Below, piece after piece: positions 37,057 through 46,572 of a stretch of 64,000 nucleotides of DNA (position 1 is the stretch's first letter; each line of letters starts with the position of its first letter). The notes under the pieces were generated by a model that was not told the DNA's origin, searched no databases, and was given only the letters and a program-made list of their open reading frames with translations. Location of the stretch: NCBI GenBank assembly GCA_963776665.1, contig CAVZNQ010000007.1, positions 1-64,000 on the forward strand, given 5' to 3'. The position numbers were made by a program, and so were the translations under genes. This DNA is from Roseiarcus sp963776665 (GTDB lineage Bacteria; Pseudomonadota; Alphaproteobacteria; Rhizobiales; Beijerinckiaceae).

Positions 37057-38141
37057 AGAAGACGGAGGATGGCGATCTTCCCGAAGCCGACGCCTTGCCC
37101 GGCGCGCCCCATCCGCGCGATGCGACTTCGCTTATCGGCCACAAGGCCGCCGAACAGGAACTGCTCTCCGCCTATCGCGGGGGCCGCCTCGCCCATGCCT
37201 GGCTGATCGGCGGCCGGGAAGGGATCGGCAAAGCGACGCTCGCCTGGCGATTCGCCCGCTTCGTGCTCGCAAACCCCGATCCGGCCTCGGCGCGGGTGCG
37301 CGAGGCGCGCGATCTCAATGTCGAGCCCGGCCATACGGCGGCGCGCCTGGTCGCCCAGCTCGCGCATCCCGACTTTTCACTGATCCGGCGCGAATGGCAG
37401 CCTTCGACAAAGAAGCTCGCCAGCGAAATCTCGGTCGAAACGGTACGGCTTGGACTGCAGGTGTTTCAGCTTTCGGCCGCCTTCGGCGGCTGGCGGGTCG
37501 CCATCGTCGATTCCGCCGAAGACCTGAATCGAAACAGCGCCAATGCGTTGCTGAAAATGGTCGAGGAGCCGCCGCAGCGGTCGCTGATCCTCATCGTCTC
37601 GCACCAGCCGGGTCAGGTCCTGGCCACCATCCGCTCCCGTTGCCGGCGTTTGCGACTTGACCCCCTCACGCCGGACGAGATCGTCGAAGCGGTTGCGAGC
37701 CTCGGGACGCCCTGGAGCAAAGCCGCCCCGGAGAAGATCGCCGTCGCCGCAAAACGCGCAAATGGATCGGTCCGGGAGGCGCTCGTTCGCCTCGCGCCGG
37801 AATCGGATGGGGCGGGCGCACTGATCGATTCGATCGTCGCGGCTTTGCCGCGCCCCGATCCCCGCGCGGTCGCGAGGCTAGCCGAGGCGATAGGCGGACG
37901 CGCCGGTGAAGAGGCATACCGGGCCTTTCACCGCGAGCTCTACGATTGGCTCACGGCTTACGCCCGCGATGTCGAGCCCCATTCCCTAGAGATCGAAGAG
38001 ATCGGGGGCTTATGGGACCGCATCCGCGCCGCCGAGCGCGAGACGGAAGCGCTCAATCTCGACCGCAAGCTGCACGTTCAGGCGGTCATCGCCGAGATCT
38101 CCGCGGCGCTGAAAGCTTCGTTTTCATCGCCGGCAAAATGA
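37053..38141 (+). CDS. holB: DNA polymerase III delta-prime subunit
   Basis: A 362-residue clamp-loader subunit. GTG start at 37053 overlaps the tmk stop. It shows LIGHKAAEQELLSAYRGGRL, AHAWLIGGREGIGKATLAWR (a degenerate P-loop), DLNRNSANALLKMVEEPPQR and the sensor-type LILIVSHQPGQVLATIRSRC. The Zn-binding Cys cluster of gamma/tau is absent, which fits delta-prime. It helps load the sliding clamp at the replication fork. The order tmk-holB-metG is conserved in alphaproteobacteria. Confidence 0.92.
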   Translation: MKKTEDGDLPEADALPGAPHPRDATSLIGHKAAEQELLSAYRGGRLAHAWLIGGREGIGKATLAWRFARFVLANPDPASARVREARDLNVEPGHTAARLVAQLAHPDFSLIRREWQPSTKKLASEISVETVRLGLQVFQLSAAFGGWRVAIVDSAEDLNRNSANALLKMVEEPPQRSLILIVSHQPGQVLATIRSRCRRLRLDPLTPDEIVEAVASLGTPWSKAAPEKIAVAAKRANGSVREALVRLAPESDGAGALIDSIVAALPRPDPRAVARLAEAIGGRAGEEAYRAFHRELYDWLTAYARDVEPHSLEIEEIGGLWDRIRAAERETEALNLDRKLHVQAVIAEISAALKASFSSPAK

Positions 38142-38156
38142 TCTAGGACGGCGCGC

Positions 38157-39731
38157 ATGAGCCGGTTCTACATCACCACCGCGATCCCCTACGCCAATGG
38201 CGCGCCGCATATCGGCCACGCCTACGAACGCATCGCGACCGACGCAATCCAGCGGTTCATGCGCCTCGACGGGCGCGAGACGTTCTTCGTCACCGGCATG
38301 GACGAGCACGGCCTCAAGGTTCAGCAGACCGCGGCGCGCGAAGGCGTGTCGCCGCAGCAATTCGTCGACCGGATCGCGGCCGAGTTCGAGGCCATGGGCG
38401 ACATGCTGAACGCCCGGGCAGACGACATCGTGCGCACCACGCAACCGCGCAACGATCGCGCGGCGCAGGCGATCTGGGAGCGCATGGCCGCCAACGGCGA
38501 CATCTATCTGTCGAAATATTCGGGCTGGTATTCGGTGCGCGACGAAGCCTATTTCGACGCCGGCGAACTGAGCGAGGGCCCGGACGGAACGAAGCTTGCG
38601 CCGAGCGGCGCGCCGGTCGAGTGGGTCGAGGAGGAAAGCTATTTCTTCCGGCTCTCGGCTTACGCCGAGAGGCTCCTCGCCCACTACGAGGCGCATCCCG
38701 AATTCGTCACCCCGGAGACCTATCGCAACGAGATCATCGCATTCGTGAAGCGCGGGCTCGCCGATCTTTCGATCAGCCGCGCCACTTTCGACTGGGGCAC
38801 GCCGGTGCCGGGCGATCCGAAGCACGTGATGTATGTCTGGGTCGACGCGCTAACCAACTACATCACCGCGACCGGTTTTCCCGACGACGGCCCGCGGGCG
38901 AAATTCTGGCCGGCCGACGCTCATGTGATCGGCAAGGACATCACGCGCTTCCACGCCATCTACTGGCCGGCGTTCCTCATGTCCGCCGGATTGCCAGTGC
39001 CGAAACAAGTGGTCGTGCACGGGTTCCTGTTCAACCGCGGCGAGAAGATGTCGAAGTCGGTCGGCAACGTCGTCGGGCCGAAAGAGATGGTCGAGGCCTA
39101 TGGCCTCGATCCGGTGCGCTATTTCTTCCTGCGCGAGGTCCCGTTCGGCCAGGACGGCAGCTATTCGCACGAGGCGATCGTCACCCGCATGAACGCCGAT
39201 CTCGCCAACGACATCGGCAATCTGGCGCAGCGCTCGCTCACGATGATCGCGAAGAACTGCGCCGGACAGGTTCCGGATTGGCGCAACGCGACGGCAGCGA
39301 AGGAAGATTTGGCGATGCTGGCGCGGGCGGACGCCCTCGTGGGCGAGGCGCGCCGTCACATGCAGGGCTTCGCGATTCATCTTTATGTCGGCGCCGTCTT
39401 CGAGGTGGTGTCGGAGGCCAATCGCTACTTCGCCAATGCCGAGCCCTGGCGGCTCTCCAAGACCGATCCGGCGCGCATGGGGCTCGTGCTCTACGTGACA
39501 ATCGAGACCTTGCGGATCGCGGCGATCCTCCTCCAGCCGGTCATGCCGGGGAGCATGGGCGCGCTTCTCGATCTTCTCGCCGTCGGGCCGAAATCGCGCG
39601 CTTTCGCGGCGGCCGACGCCGGCGCCGCGGCCGGCCGTCTCGACGCGCCGCATCGGCTCGAGCCGGGCAGGGCGCTGCCGGCGCCAGCGCCGATCTTTCC
39701 GCGCTATGTCGAGCAGGAGGCGGCGAAGTGA
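38157..39731 (+). CDS. metG: Methionyl-tRNA synthetase
   Basis: A 524-residue class I synthetase. The HIGH signature is visible in YANGAPHIGHAYERIATDA, and the KMSKS signature in NRGEKMSKSVGNVVG. The tRNA anticodon-binding alpha-helical domain follows, with DIGNLAQRSLTMIAKNC. The Zn-knuckle Cys residues of the long form are missing, as usual for the alphaproteobacterial short type. It charges initiator and elongator tRNA-Met. The frame is intact. Confidence 0.95.
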   Translation: MSRFYITTAIPYANGAPHIGHAYERIATDAIQRFMRLDGRETFFVTGMDEHGLKVQQTAAREGVSPQQFVDRIAAEFEAMGDMLNARADDIVRTTQPRNDRAAQAIWERMAANGDIYLSKYSGWYSVRDEAYFDAGELSEGPDGTKLAPSGAPVEWVEEESYFFRLSAYAERLLAHYEAHPEFVTPETYRNEIIAFVKRGLADLSISRATFDWGTPVPGDPKHVMYVWVDALTNYITATGFPDDGPRAKFWPADAHVIGKDITRFHAIYWPAFLMSAGLPVPKQVVVHGFLFNRGEKMSKSVGNVVGPKEMVEAYGLDPVRYFFLREVPFGQDGSYSHEAIVTRMNADLANDIGNLAQRSLTMIAKNCAGQVPDWRNATAAKEDLAMLARADALVGEARRHMQGFAIHLYVGAVFEVVSEANRYFANAEPWRLSKTDPARMGLVLYVTIETLRIAAILLQPVMPGSMGALLDLLAVGPKSRAFAAADAGAAAGRLDAPHRLEPGRALPAPAPIFPRYVEQEAAK

Positions 39732-39743
39732 GGCGGCGGGCAT

Positions 39744-39883
39744 CCCCCTCTCCCCTTGCGGGAGAGGGGTTAGGGGTGAGGGGTCGGCGACGTCAAGTCC
39801 GCTTGTTCGAAGCGCCTTGGCGCGTCCAACCCGTCATCCGGCCGGCCCTTGGCCGGCCACCTTCTCCCGCAGGGGGAGAAGGG
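39744..39883. repeat. Composite intergenic palindromic repeat
   Basis: Three hairpins follow each other: CCCCTCTCCCCTTGCGGGAG with GGGG partner at 39744-39769, GGCCGGCCCTTGGCCGGCC at 39840-39858, and CCTTCTCCCGCAGGGGGAGA at 39860-39883. The first and last are of the same CT/GA-rich type and face each other. Such mosaic elements are common between genes in Hyphomicrobiales. It separates metG from tatD. Confidence 0.7.
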
Positions 39884-39891
39884 CAACCTGC

Positions 39892-40689
39892 ATGACGCTC
39901 ATCGACAGCCATTGCCATCTCGATTTCCCTGACTTCGCCGGCGACCTCGATCAGTCGTCGAGCGCGCGCGCGCCGCCGGCGTCGAACGCATGATCACCAT
40001 CGGCACCCAGGTCGCGAAGGCCGCCCGCGTGGCCGAAATCGCCGAGCGGTACGACGACGTTTTCTTCACGGTCGGCACGCATCCGCATGAGGCGGCGAGC
40101 GAGGGAGCGGCGGACTTCTCAGCCATGCGCCAAATCGCCGCCCATCCCAAGTGCGTCGGCATCGGCGAAGCCGGCCTCGACTATCACTACGGCTACGCTG
40201 CCCGCGACGTGGCCAAGCGGGTGTTTCGCGGCCAGATCGGGCTCGCCCGCGAGCTCGGCCTGCCGCTCGTCATCCACGCGCGCGACGCCGATGACGATAT
40301 TGCCGAGATTCTGACCGACGAAATGGGGCAGGGGAGATTCAGCGCCCTGCTCCATTGCTTCACCTCGTCGCGGGAGCTCGCCGAGACCGCGCTCGGCCTC
40401 GGGCTCTCGATCTCGTTTTCGGGCGTCGTGACGTTCAAGAAATCCGAGGGCTTGCGCGCCATCGCCCGCGACGTCCCGCTCGAGCGCATTCTTGTCGAGA
40501 CCGACGCGCCCTATCTCGCGCCCATTCCCCATCGCGGCCGCCGCAACGAGCCGGCCTTCGTCGTCTCCACGGCGCATGTGGTCGCCGAGGCGCTCGGGCT
40601 GGAGCCCGAGGCGCTCGCGGCGGCGACGCGCGCCAATACGCTCAACGTTTTTCCCAAGCTGCGATCGGCCGGCGGACGGCGCGCAGTGA
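39892..40689 (+). CDS. tatD: TatD-family metal-dependent hydrolase, frameshifted
   Basis: ATG 39892 opens MTLIDSHCHLDFPDFAGDLD with the metal-binding HxH. After a one-base deletion near 39955 the protein continues in another frame: MITIGTQVAKAARVAEI, FFTVGTHPHEA, CVGIGEAGLDYHYGYAARDV, LPLVIHARDADDDI, LERILVETDAPYLAPIPHRG. A TGA at 40687-40689 lies in the original frame and overlaps the next GTG, the usual arrangement, so a compensating insertion near 40660 is likely. TatD proteins are Mg-dependent DNases with roles in DNA repair and D-amino-acyl removal. Corrected length is about 265 residues. Confidence 0.88.
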
Positions 40690-41489
40690 CTCTTCGTCTG
40701 ACCATCCTCGGCTGCGGCTCGTCCGCCGGCGTGCCGCGGGTCGGGCAAGGATGGGGCGCCTGCGATCCGTCCAACCCGAAGAACCGCCGCCGACGCTGCT
40801 CGGCGCTGGTCGAGCGCTTCGGCGGCGGAGAGGCGACCACGGTCCTCGTCGACACCTCGCCGGATCTCCGCGAGCAACTGATCGAGGCCGGCGTCAAGCG
40901 GGTTGACGGGATCCTGATGACCCATCCGCACGCCGACCACACCCACGGCATCGACGATCTGAGGCCCCTTTACCAGGAAATGGGCCGGCGCATCGACGTC
41001 CACATGGACGAGCCGACCTCGCTCATTGTTCGCCGGGCCTTTTCATATGTATTTCACACGCCTGGCGGAAGCTCTTATCCCGCCATCGCAACCGAGCTCC
41101 GCCTTACCGCCGGTCGGCTGTGCCGGATCGAGGGACCGGGAGGGGCGATCGAAGCCATGCCGTTCGACCTCGACCACGGCGACATCGGCGCGCTCGGCTT
41201 CCGCTTCGGATCGCTCGCCTATACGCCCGACGTCAAGCGGATACCGGCGGCGAGCCGCCCGTTCCTCGAGGGCCTGGACATCTGGATCATCGACGCGTTG
41301 CGGTATCGATCGCACCCGTCCCATTTCAGCCTCGACGACGCCCTCGGGTGGATTGAAACGATGCGCCCGCGCCGGGCGATCCTGACCAACTTGCATACCG
41401 ATCTCGATTACGAGACCTTGCGCGCGCGCCTGCCCGCGCACGTGACGCCGGCCCATGACGGGATGCGCGTCGAGGGGTTCGATGCCTGA
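40686..41489 (+). CDS. MBL-fold metallo-hydrolase (PhnP-like)
   Basis: GTG 40686 opens VTLRLTILGCGSSAGVPRVG and a 267-residue metallo-beta-lactamase-fold protein. The metal-binding motif is MTHPHADHTHGIDDL, and later ligands lie in MPFDLDHGDIGALGFRFG and the final YRSHPSHFSLDDALG. Sequence type is that of PhnP/RNase Z-like phosphodiesterases. The location after tatD is conserved in Hyphomicrobiales. In this sequence the tatD body and this gene share one open frame, but this is probably a sequencing artefact and not a fusion. Confidence 0.88.
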   Translation: MTLRLTILGCGSSAGVPRVGQGWGACDPSNPKNRRRRCSALVERFGGGEATTVLVDTSPDLREQLIEAGVKRVDGILMTHPHADHTHGIDDLRPLYQEMGRRIDVHMDEPTSLIVRRAFSYVFHTPGGSSYPAIATELRLTAGRLCRIEGPGGAIEAMPFDLDHGDIGALGFRFGSLAYTPDVKRIPAASRPFLEGLDIWIIDALRYRSHPSHFSLDDALGWIETMRPRRAILTNLHTDLDYETLRARLPAHVTPAHDGMRVEGFDA

Positions 41490-41510
41490 CGGGCCGATGG
41501 GGGAAATGCG

Positions 41511-42744
41511 ATGACGCCGGTCGAGCGCGCGATCCACGCCTTCGTGCAGGCGCACGCCGAAGCGGAAACCCGTTTTCTCGCCGAGATCGTCAAGGTCCCG
41601 TCCGACAATCCGCCGGGGGACTGCGATCACGCCGCCGCCGCCGTCGCCAGGCTAATCGAGGCTCTCGGGTTCACGGTCGAGCGCCACAAGGTCCCCGATG
41701 ATCTGGTCAAGGCCAATGGCATGATCTCCGCGACCAACCTGATCGTCAGGCGCCGGTACGGGCAGGGCGGCCCGACGATCGCGCTCAACGCCCATGGCGA
41801 CGTCGTGCCGCCAGGTACGGGCTGGACGCACGACCCCTATGGGGCCGAGATCGTCGACGGCTGGATGGTCGGTCGCGGCGCGGCGGTGTCGAAGTCGGAC
41901 ATCGCCACCTACGCCTTTGCGATGCTGGCGCTCGAGAAGAGCGGCGCTAAGCTCAATGGCGCGGTCGAATTGCACGTCACCTACGACGAGGAGGCGGGCG
42001 GGGAAATTGGGCCGCGCTACCTGATTGAAACGGGCCTCACGCGGCCGGATCTCGCCATCGGCGCCGGCTTCTCCTACGCCGTGGTCAACGCCCATAACGG
42101 CTGTCTGCATCTCGAGGTCGAAGTCCTCGGCCGCTCCGCCCACGCCGCCCGCCCCTCGACCGGCGTCGACGCGCTCGAGGCGGCGAACGCGATCCTCGCC
42201 GCGCTTTACGGCTGGCGCGGCTGCCTTGAGGCGCGGACCTCCGCGGTTCCCGGCATCGGCTCGCCGCAGATGACGGTCGGCCTCATCTCCGGCGGGATCA
42301 ACACCAATGTCGTGCCCGACCGGGTGGTCTTCCGTCTCGACCGGCGGATGGTTCCGGAAGAAAGTCCGGCCGAGGTCGAGGCGGAGCTCAAGGCGGTGAT
42401 CGCGCGCGCGGCGGCGCTCCACCCCGACGCCAAGGTCGTCGTCAGGCGCATCCTGCTCGCCGAGCCGCTGACGCCTTCGCCCGCCGGGGCGAAGCTGACC
42501 GAGGCGCTGAGCCGGCACGCGAGCCGCAGTCATGGGCGAAAAGGTCGCCGCCTCCGGCGTGCCGCTCTATACCGACGCGCGCCACTACGCCGCGGCCGGC
42601 GTTCCGATCGTTCTGTACGGCGCGGGCCCGCACACGATTGAGGAAGCCAACGCCCATCGCGCCGACGAGCGCCTGCCGCTCGCGGATTTGTACAAGGCGA
42701 CTGAGGTTATCGCGCTTACGCTGGCGGAACTGCTGGGCGCCTGA
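41511..42744 (+). CDS. M20-family peptidase/deacylase (ArgE/DapE-like), frameshifted
   Basis: ATG 41511. Metal-site motifs of the M20 family are visible: IALNAHGDVVPPGTGWTHDP, GRGAAVSKSDIATYAFAMLA, and HVTYDEEAGGEIGPRYLIE with the catalytic Glu. The dimerisation domain follows (HLEVEVLGRSAHAARPSTGV). An extra A at 42528 shifts the frame; after it the C-terminus reads MGEKVAASGVPLYTDARHYA and GAGPHTIEEANAHRADE with the last His ligand. About 410 residues result. The family removes acyl groups from amino acids or peptides; the exact substrate is not evident. It follows the MBL gene by 21 bases. Confidence 0.88.
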
Positions 42745-42747
42745 AGC

Positions 42748-42858
42748 GCCAACAAAATCCAAGCCGACCGCAACGGAATCCAAGCCGGCCGCAACAAAAT
42801 CCAAGCCGCCGCGGAAGGAAAACAAAATCTCCCGGTAGCAAAACAAAATCCCTATCTT
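42748..42858. repeat. 21-bp tandem repeat array (copy 2)
   Basis: Clean units start at 42748, 42769 and 42790 (each 21 bases, CGCAACAAAATCCAAGCCGG-like), followed by two degraded units that keep AACAAAATC (near 42820 and 42843). The array begins four bases after the M20 stop codon. It is the same family as 16056-16160. No spacers of unique sequence are present. Confidence 0.85.
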
Positions 42859-43152
42859 CGAGAAAGACCCACTTTTTTCAATAACTTAATCCGATATCTT
42901 CAACAAACTTGCCCGCCTCCGCCAGCATGACGCCAGCCTCTCGCCTTGTTCTGACAATCAGACCATGACACCGCGACCTTGTCCAGAGAATGATCGTTTT
43001 TCCAGAAGGCGCGGGATGACCAGGTCGCACGGACTTCCCGTGGGCCGGGACCGATCGACTGTGACGGCGGTCACAGTCCGCGGCGCCCAAAAGGTGTACG
43101 CACGCCGCCGCGGCGTTCGTCTTGGCGCCAAGATCATTCAAGGAGGCGCCCC

Positions 43153-44331
43153 GTGATCGTCGACCGCGCGTGGGTGGAGCGCAACATTGGCTTCGACCCG
43201 CTGAAGACCCCGGCCCCGGCCGCCACATACGCCAACAAGGCCGCCGCGAGACCGAATCCCAGTCTGGATGACATTCAGCGCGACATCATCGATTTTGACT
43301 CGGAAGGCCCCGAGGGGGCCGCGTTCTTCGCCTTTACGACCGCAACCGGGCTCAGCCGCTTCACCGACATACCGTGGCCAAGCGGGCTTGCGCCACAGAC
43401 GGCGAGCAAAGCCCCAGGCACAGGGAAGGGGGCTCTGCCGCAGGTCGACGTCCTCGTCGTCACCTGGACCGTAGACGAAGGCCACGCCCTCAGTCGCGTC
43501 CTGACGCCGGGCAAGGATTCCAAAAACGACTACGTGCCCTACACCCACAATTTCGCCTCGCTCTCGAGCGCGATGAGCCACAGCTCTCCGGCCGTGGAAG
43601 AGCAGCGGCTTGGCACGTTCTGGACGACGATGATCGGCAGCAAGACGGTCCTGGTGTTCAAATCCGATTCGCATCTCTCGCAGGACACCCACAAGCACTT
43701 CCCGGCCAACGGCGTCCTGCCCAATGCGGAGGTGTGGAAACAGATCATCGCCGAGACCCGGCCCAAATTGGTCATCACCACCGGCACCGCCGGCGGAATC
43801 GGCACGGCGTTCGAGGTCGGCGATGTCGTGGTCAGCCCGGTCGTGCGCTTCAACTCGCAGAAATGGCTGAAGTCTGCCAGTTTCGCCGCCCAGAGCTACA
43901 GCAGCAAGCCAGCCAACCCGCAGTTCTTCGCCGAGGCGAAGACGCTGTTCGCGGCCAACGCCGGTCAGCTGCCGAAGGACAATACCCGCCCGCCGGACAT
44001 CATCGTCGTCCCGCCGGACGGACTGACCTCCTCGGTCGTCACGACCGACTTTTTCGGCTTCGACACTTCCGACAACCACTTCAAGCTGCAGGGCGTGGGC
44101 GATGTGTCCGAAATGGGCGACGCGGTGCTCGGCATGGTCGCCCAGGGACTTGGAGCGCAAGCCCCAGTCTGGATCGCGGTCAGGAACGTCTCCGACCCGC
44201 AGATCCAGGCGGAGCCCGGCATGAGCATCGGCCAGGAGGGCGACGTCGCCAACAAGATCTACAAGGCGTTCGGCCGCTGGAGTTCGGTCTGCAGCGCAAT
44301 CGTGTGCTGGGCGCTGATCGCCGCGCTTTAG
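43153..44331 (+). CDS. Nucleoside phosphorylase-superfamily protein
   Basis: GTG 43153 has a near-perfect Shine-Dalgarno sequence, AAGGAGG, eight bases upstream. The 392-residue protein has a PNP/UDP-phosphorylase fold: VDVLVVTWTVDEGHALSRVL at the first strand, LVITTGTAGGIGTAFEVGDV with the Gly-rich phosphate/ribose loop, and later VTTDFFGFDTS, VSEMGDAVLGMVAQGL and WIAVRNVSDPQI. The conserved Glu-Met-Glu (ribose) region appears as EMGD. Stand-alone members cleave nucleosides or nucleotides. The N-terminal ~90 residues are not typical and no signal peptide is present. The gene is alone, so its biological role is open. Confidence 0.75.
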   Translation: MIVDRAWVERNIGFDPLKTPAPAATYANKAAARPNPSLDDIQRDIIDFDSEGPEGAAFFAFTTATGLSRFTDIPWPSGLAPQTASKAPGTGKGALPQVDVLVVTWTVDEGHALSRVLTPGKDSKNDYVPYTHNFASLSSAMSHSSPAVEEQRLGTFWTTMIGSKTVLVFKSDSHLSQDTHKHFPANGVLPNAEVWKQIIAETRPKLVITTGTAGGIGTAFEVGDVVVSPVVRFNSQKWLKSASFAAQSYSSKPANPQFFAEAKTLFAANAGQLPKDNTRPPDIIVVPPDGLTSSVVTTDFFGFDTSDNHFKLQGVGDVSEMGDAVLGMVAQGLGAQAPVWIAVRNVSDPQIQAEPGMSIGQEGDVANKIYKAFGRWSSVCSAIVCWALIAAL

Positions 44332-44363
44332 ACCACGCTGGCCCTCGACGCAGTTGCAGGTTC

Positions 44364-44379
44364 CATAATATATATTATG
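44364..44379. promoter_or_regulatory. Perfect 16-bp AT palindrome
   Basis: CATAATATATATTATG is its own reverse complement. It lies 120 bases before the secreted-protein start and 33 bases after the nucleoside phosphorylase stop. In such GC-rich DNA a perfect AT palindrome suggests an operator or promoter element. Confidence 0.45.
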
Positions 44380-44501
44380 CAAATCAAACCTCCGCCGTCC
44401 TCGGGGGGCCGGGAATTGGCGCAGGCGAAGTCGGACGGTTGCGCGGCTCACGGATCTGCGAAGCCTTGTCGCCTCCCCGCGATCTGGGCGAAGATGGACG
44501 G

Positions 44502-45044
44502 ATGGCGTCCTTGCGGCTGCGCATCGCTAACATCGGGATGTTGGGTCTGGCGCTGACGCTCGCGTCGCCTTTGCTCGCCCAGTCAGGAAGCGGCGCGGTT
44601 CAATCGGGCGCCGTCATCTACTGGAACGCTGCGCAATGCACGGGCGGTTATCGCCTGGACGCCTATTCCGCCCATTGCCAGCCCGGTCCAGCCGCCGTCA
44701 TTCTCGACTTCAACACAAAGGCGCAATTTTCCTGCGCGGACAGCGCGTCCGTCGACATCCAATGGGCGATTCCGGCTGACGCCAAACCGGGGCCGCCGCT
44801 GCCGCCAAGCGAGATCAAATGGCGTCCGGAATGCTGGAGGACGCCGCTTCGGTTTGACGTCGGCCCAAACGCCGCGATCCTTTCGCCGCAGTACAGTCAG
44901 ACGCCGCCGCCCAACAACTACATGTCGATGAACGTGGTGGTCCTTTACGACGCCGCCGCGCCAAGCATCAAGATTTGCCTTGTCCCGTTGTTTCCCCGGT
45001 TCGCGGTCGAACCCGCGTGCGCGGACGCCGAGATACGGTCCTGA
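44502..45044 (+). CDS. Secreted protein of unknown function
   Basis: ATG 44502 gives 180 residues with a Sec signal peptide (MASLRLRIANIGMLGLALTL, cleavage near LLAQS). The mature part contains six Cys residues (AAQCTGGYRL, AHCQPGPAA, FSCADSAS, RPECWRTP, IKICLVPL, EPACADAE), suggesting disulfides and a periplasmic location. No family is recognised. A DUF2165 gene starts 14 bases after its stop, so the two may be co-transcribed. Confidence 0.65.
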   Translation: MASLRLRIANIGMLGLALTLASPLLAQSGSGAVQSGAVIYWNAAQCTGGYRLDAYSAHCQPGPAAVILDFNTKAQFSCADSASVDIQWAIPADAKPGPPLPPSEIKWRPECWRTPLRFDVGPNAAILSPQYSQTPPPNNYMSMNVVVLYDAAAPSIKICLVPLFPRFAVEPACADAEIRS

Positions 45045-45058
45045 ATGGCGGCCTCGCG

Positions 45059-45553
45059 ATGATGCTCGAACGGGCCCTCAAGATTTTCATGACCGGCGGC
45101 GTCGCGCTCCTGTGCGCTTTCATCGTGTTCGGAAACATTTACGACCCGGGGACCAACCTCGTGTTCGTGCAGCACGTGTTCAGCATGGACACGATCCTGC
45201 CGTCGAGCGCGATGGCGGATCACGCCCTGTCGATCCCGCTTTTGTGGCGGCTCGGCTTCTGGCTGATCGTCCTCGGCGAAGCCGTCACCGCGATCCTGTT
45301 CGCGCTTGGGACGTTCGAACTTTTTCGCGCGCGCAAGTTCAACGCGCGGGAATTTCATGGCGCCAAGCGATTTGTTTTGGCCGGAGCCGGTTGCGCGTTC
45401 CTGGTTTGGTTCGTCGCCTTTCTCGCGGTCGGAGGCGAATGGTTTTCGATGTGGCAATCACAGGTCTGGAACGGCCAGCAGCCTGCGTTTCGCTTCATCG
45501 CCTCTATCCTTCTTGTTTTGATCTTCGTCGCCCAGCCGGACGCCGAGCTTTGA
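45059..45553 (+). CDS. DUF2165 family membrane protein
   Basis: A small integral membrane protein of 164 residues. The family signature is NIYDPGTNLVFVQHVFSMDT, followed by helices LLWRLGFWLIVLGEAVTAIL, RFVLAGAGCAFLVWFVAFLA and FIASILLVLIFVAQPD. Four membrane helices are predicted. The function of DUF2165 is unknown. A second ATG at 45062 is equally possible as start. A terminator follows at 45734-45779. Confidence 0.85.
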   Translation: MMLERALKIFMTGGVALLCAFIVFGNIYDPGTNLVFVQHVFSMDTILPSSAMADHALSIPLLWRLGFWLIVLGEAVTAILFALGTFELFRARKFNAREFHGAKRFVLAGAGCAFLVWFVAFLAVGGEWFSMWQSQVWNGQQPAFRFIASILLVLIFVAQPDAEL

Positions 45554-45733
45554 AGCATGGGCGACACGCTCACCCGCAAGTGGCGCGCATCGACGGCGCG
45601 TTCAGCGCCTCGGCGCCAATGTCTGAAGCTCCTTGCGGACGGCGCCGAAGGCAGGCGCCGAACGCAAAAGGACCTTCGCTGCTTAGGTGGCCCTTCGGGG
45701 CGCCCCGCCGCGGTTCACAGGCCAACCTGCCCT

Positions 45734-45779
45734 GCCCGCCGACTCCGGACGGCGGGCGTGGCGCTCACGCCCCGTTTTT
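45734..45779 (+). terminator. Probable Rho-independent terminator
   Basis: Two adjacent hairpins, GCCCGCC with GGCGGGC, and GGGCGT with ACGCCC, are followed by CGTTTTT. It ends the transcript of the secreted protein and DUF2165 genes. The stretch 45554-45733 holds no gene. Confidence 0.55.
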
Positions 45780-45797
45780 GAAAGGGCGCGCGCCCGT

Positions 45798-46446
45798 CTA
45801 GGGAGCCACCGCCAATGTTCCGCCAAGCTCCCTGCGGACCGCGCCGAAGGTGCCGAGCTGGTAGACCGCCGCGCCTACCGGCGAGAACGTGAACCGCTTG
45901 AACGGCTCGGCGAACATCTTGTCGAGATAGGTCTGAGGCGCGACGCCGATCGTGACATGCGGATTGAACTTTTTGCCGGCGGCCACCGCGACGAAATCGG
46001 CGACGTAGTCGATAAGCCCCGGCTGAATGTCGCGCCCGTCTTCGGTGCTGTAAAACGCGGCCGGGGTTCCGGTCTTTTCGGTGAAAGGCGCGACCGCGTC
46101 GAGGAGTTCCCGCTGCAGCCGGAGCAAGGCTTCCGTCGGCTCGACCACGATCCCGGCGATGCCGAGCGGAGGAGAGGGAATGTAGTAGTACCCGGTCGCC
46201 TTGAGCCTCCAGTTCGTCACGCCCTCTTTGCCGAGAACCGCGCTCGGCCGCCGCGTAAACCTTCGAAAGCTCGGCGGTGCGGACGAACTGCTGGAGCATC
46301 GTCATGTGCGGGTGATGGGTCGCGTCGAGAGCGAAGAACTCAGGGAACGCCTTGAGCAGGCGCGCGTTGTCGGCGCGCGCGCGCCGGAGCATCGCCGGGC
46401 CAGGCTTGAGCGCAATGTCGATCGCTGTGACTGGGTGTTCGCTCAT
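45798..46446 (-). CDS. 2H phosphoesterase (2'-5' RNA ligase-like), frameshifted
   Basis: ATG 46446 opens MSEHPVTAIDIALKPGPAML. The first HxT motif lies in DATHHPHMTMLQQFV, and the second in FNPHVTIGVAPQTYL after the frame shift. An extra base near 46238 breaks the frame between VYAAAER and VLGKEGVTNWRLKATGYYYI. The corrected length is about 215 residues. The two HxT motifs are the signature of 2H phosphoesterases, which open cyclic phosphates or ligate 2'-5' RNA ends. The true substrate is unknown. The gene stands alone on the minus strand. Confidence 0.75.
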
Positions 46447-46572
46447 GGATTTCGCGATCGTCCCCTTCGACCCCGCTGCGCGTAAAGAAAGACAAGGGTG
46501 TAAGGAAAGAAACGTAAGGATATAGTGAAGGGTCGGAGCGACAGGAACCAAACCCATGCGGCCAAGACGGCC

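Noticed and set aside
39990..41489. Apparent TatD-MBL hydrolase fusion protein
   Set aside because: The two share an open frame only because of compensating indels. The original tatD frame has a TGA overlapping the MBL GTG, the normal layout, so a fusion is unlikely.
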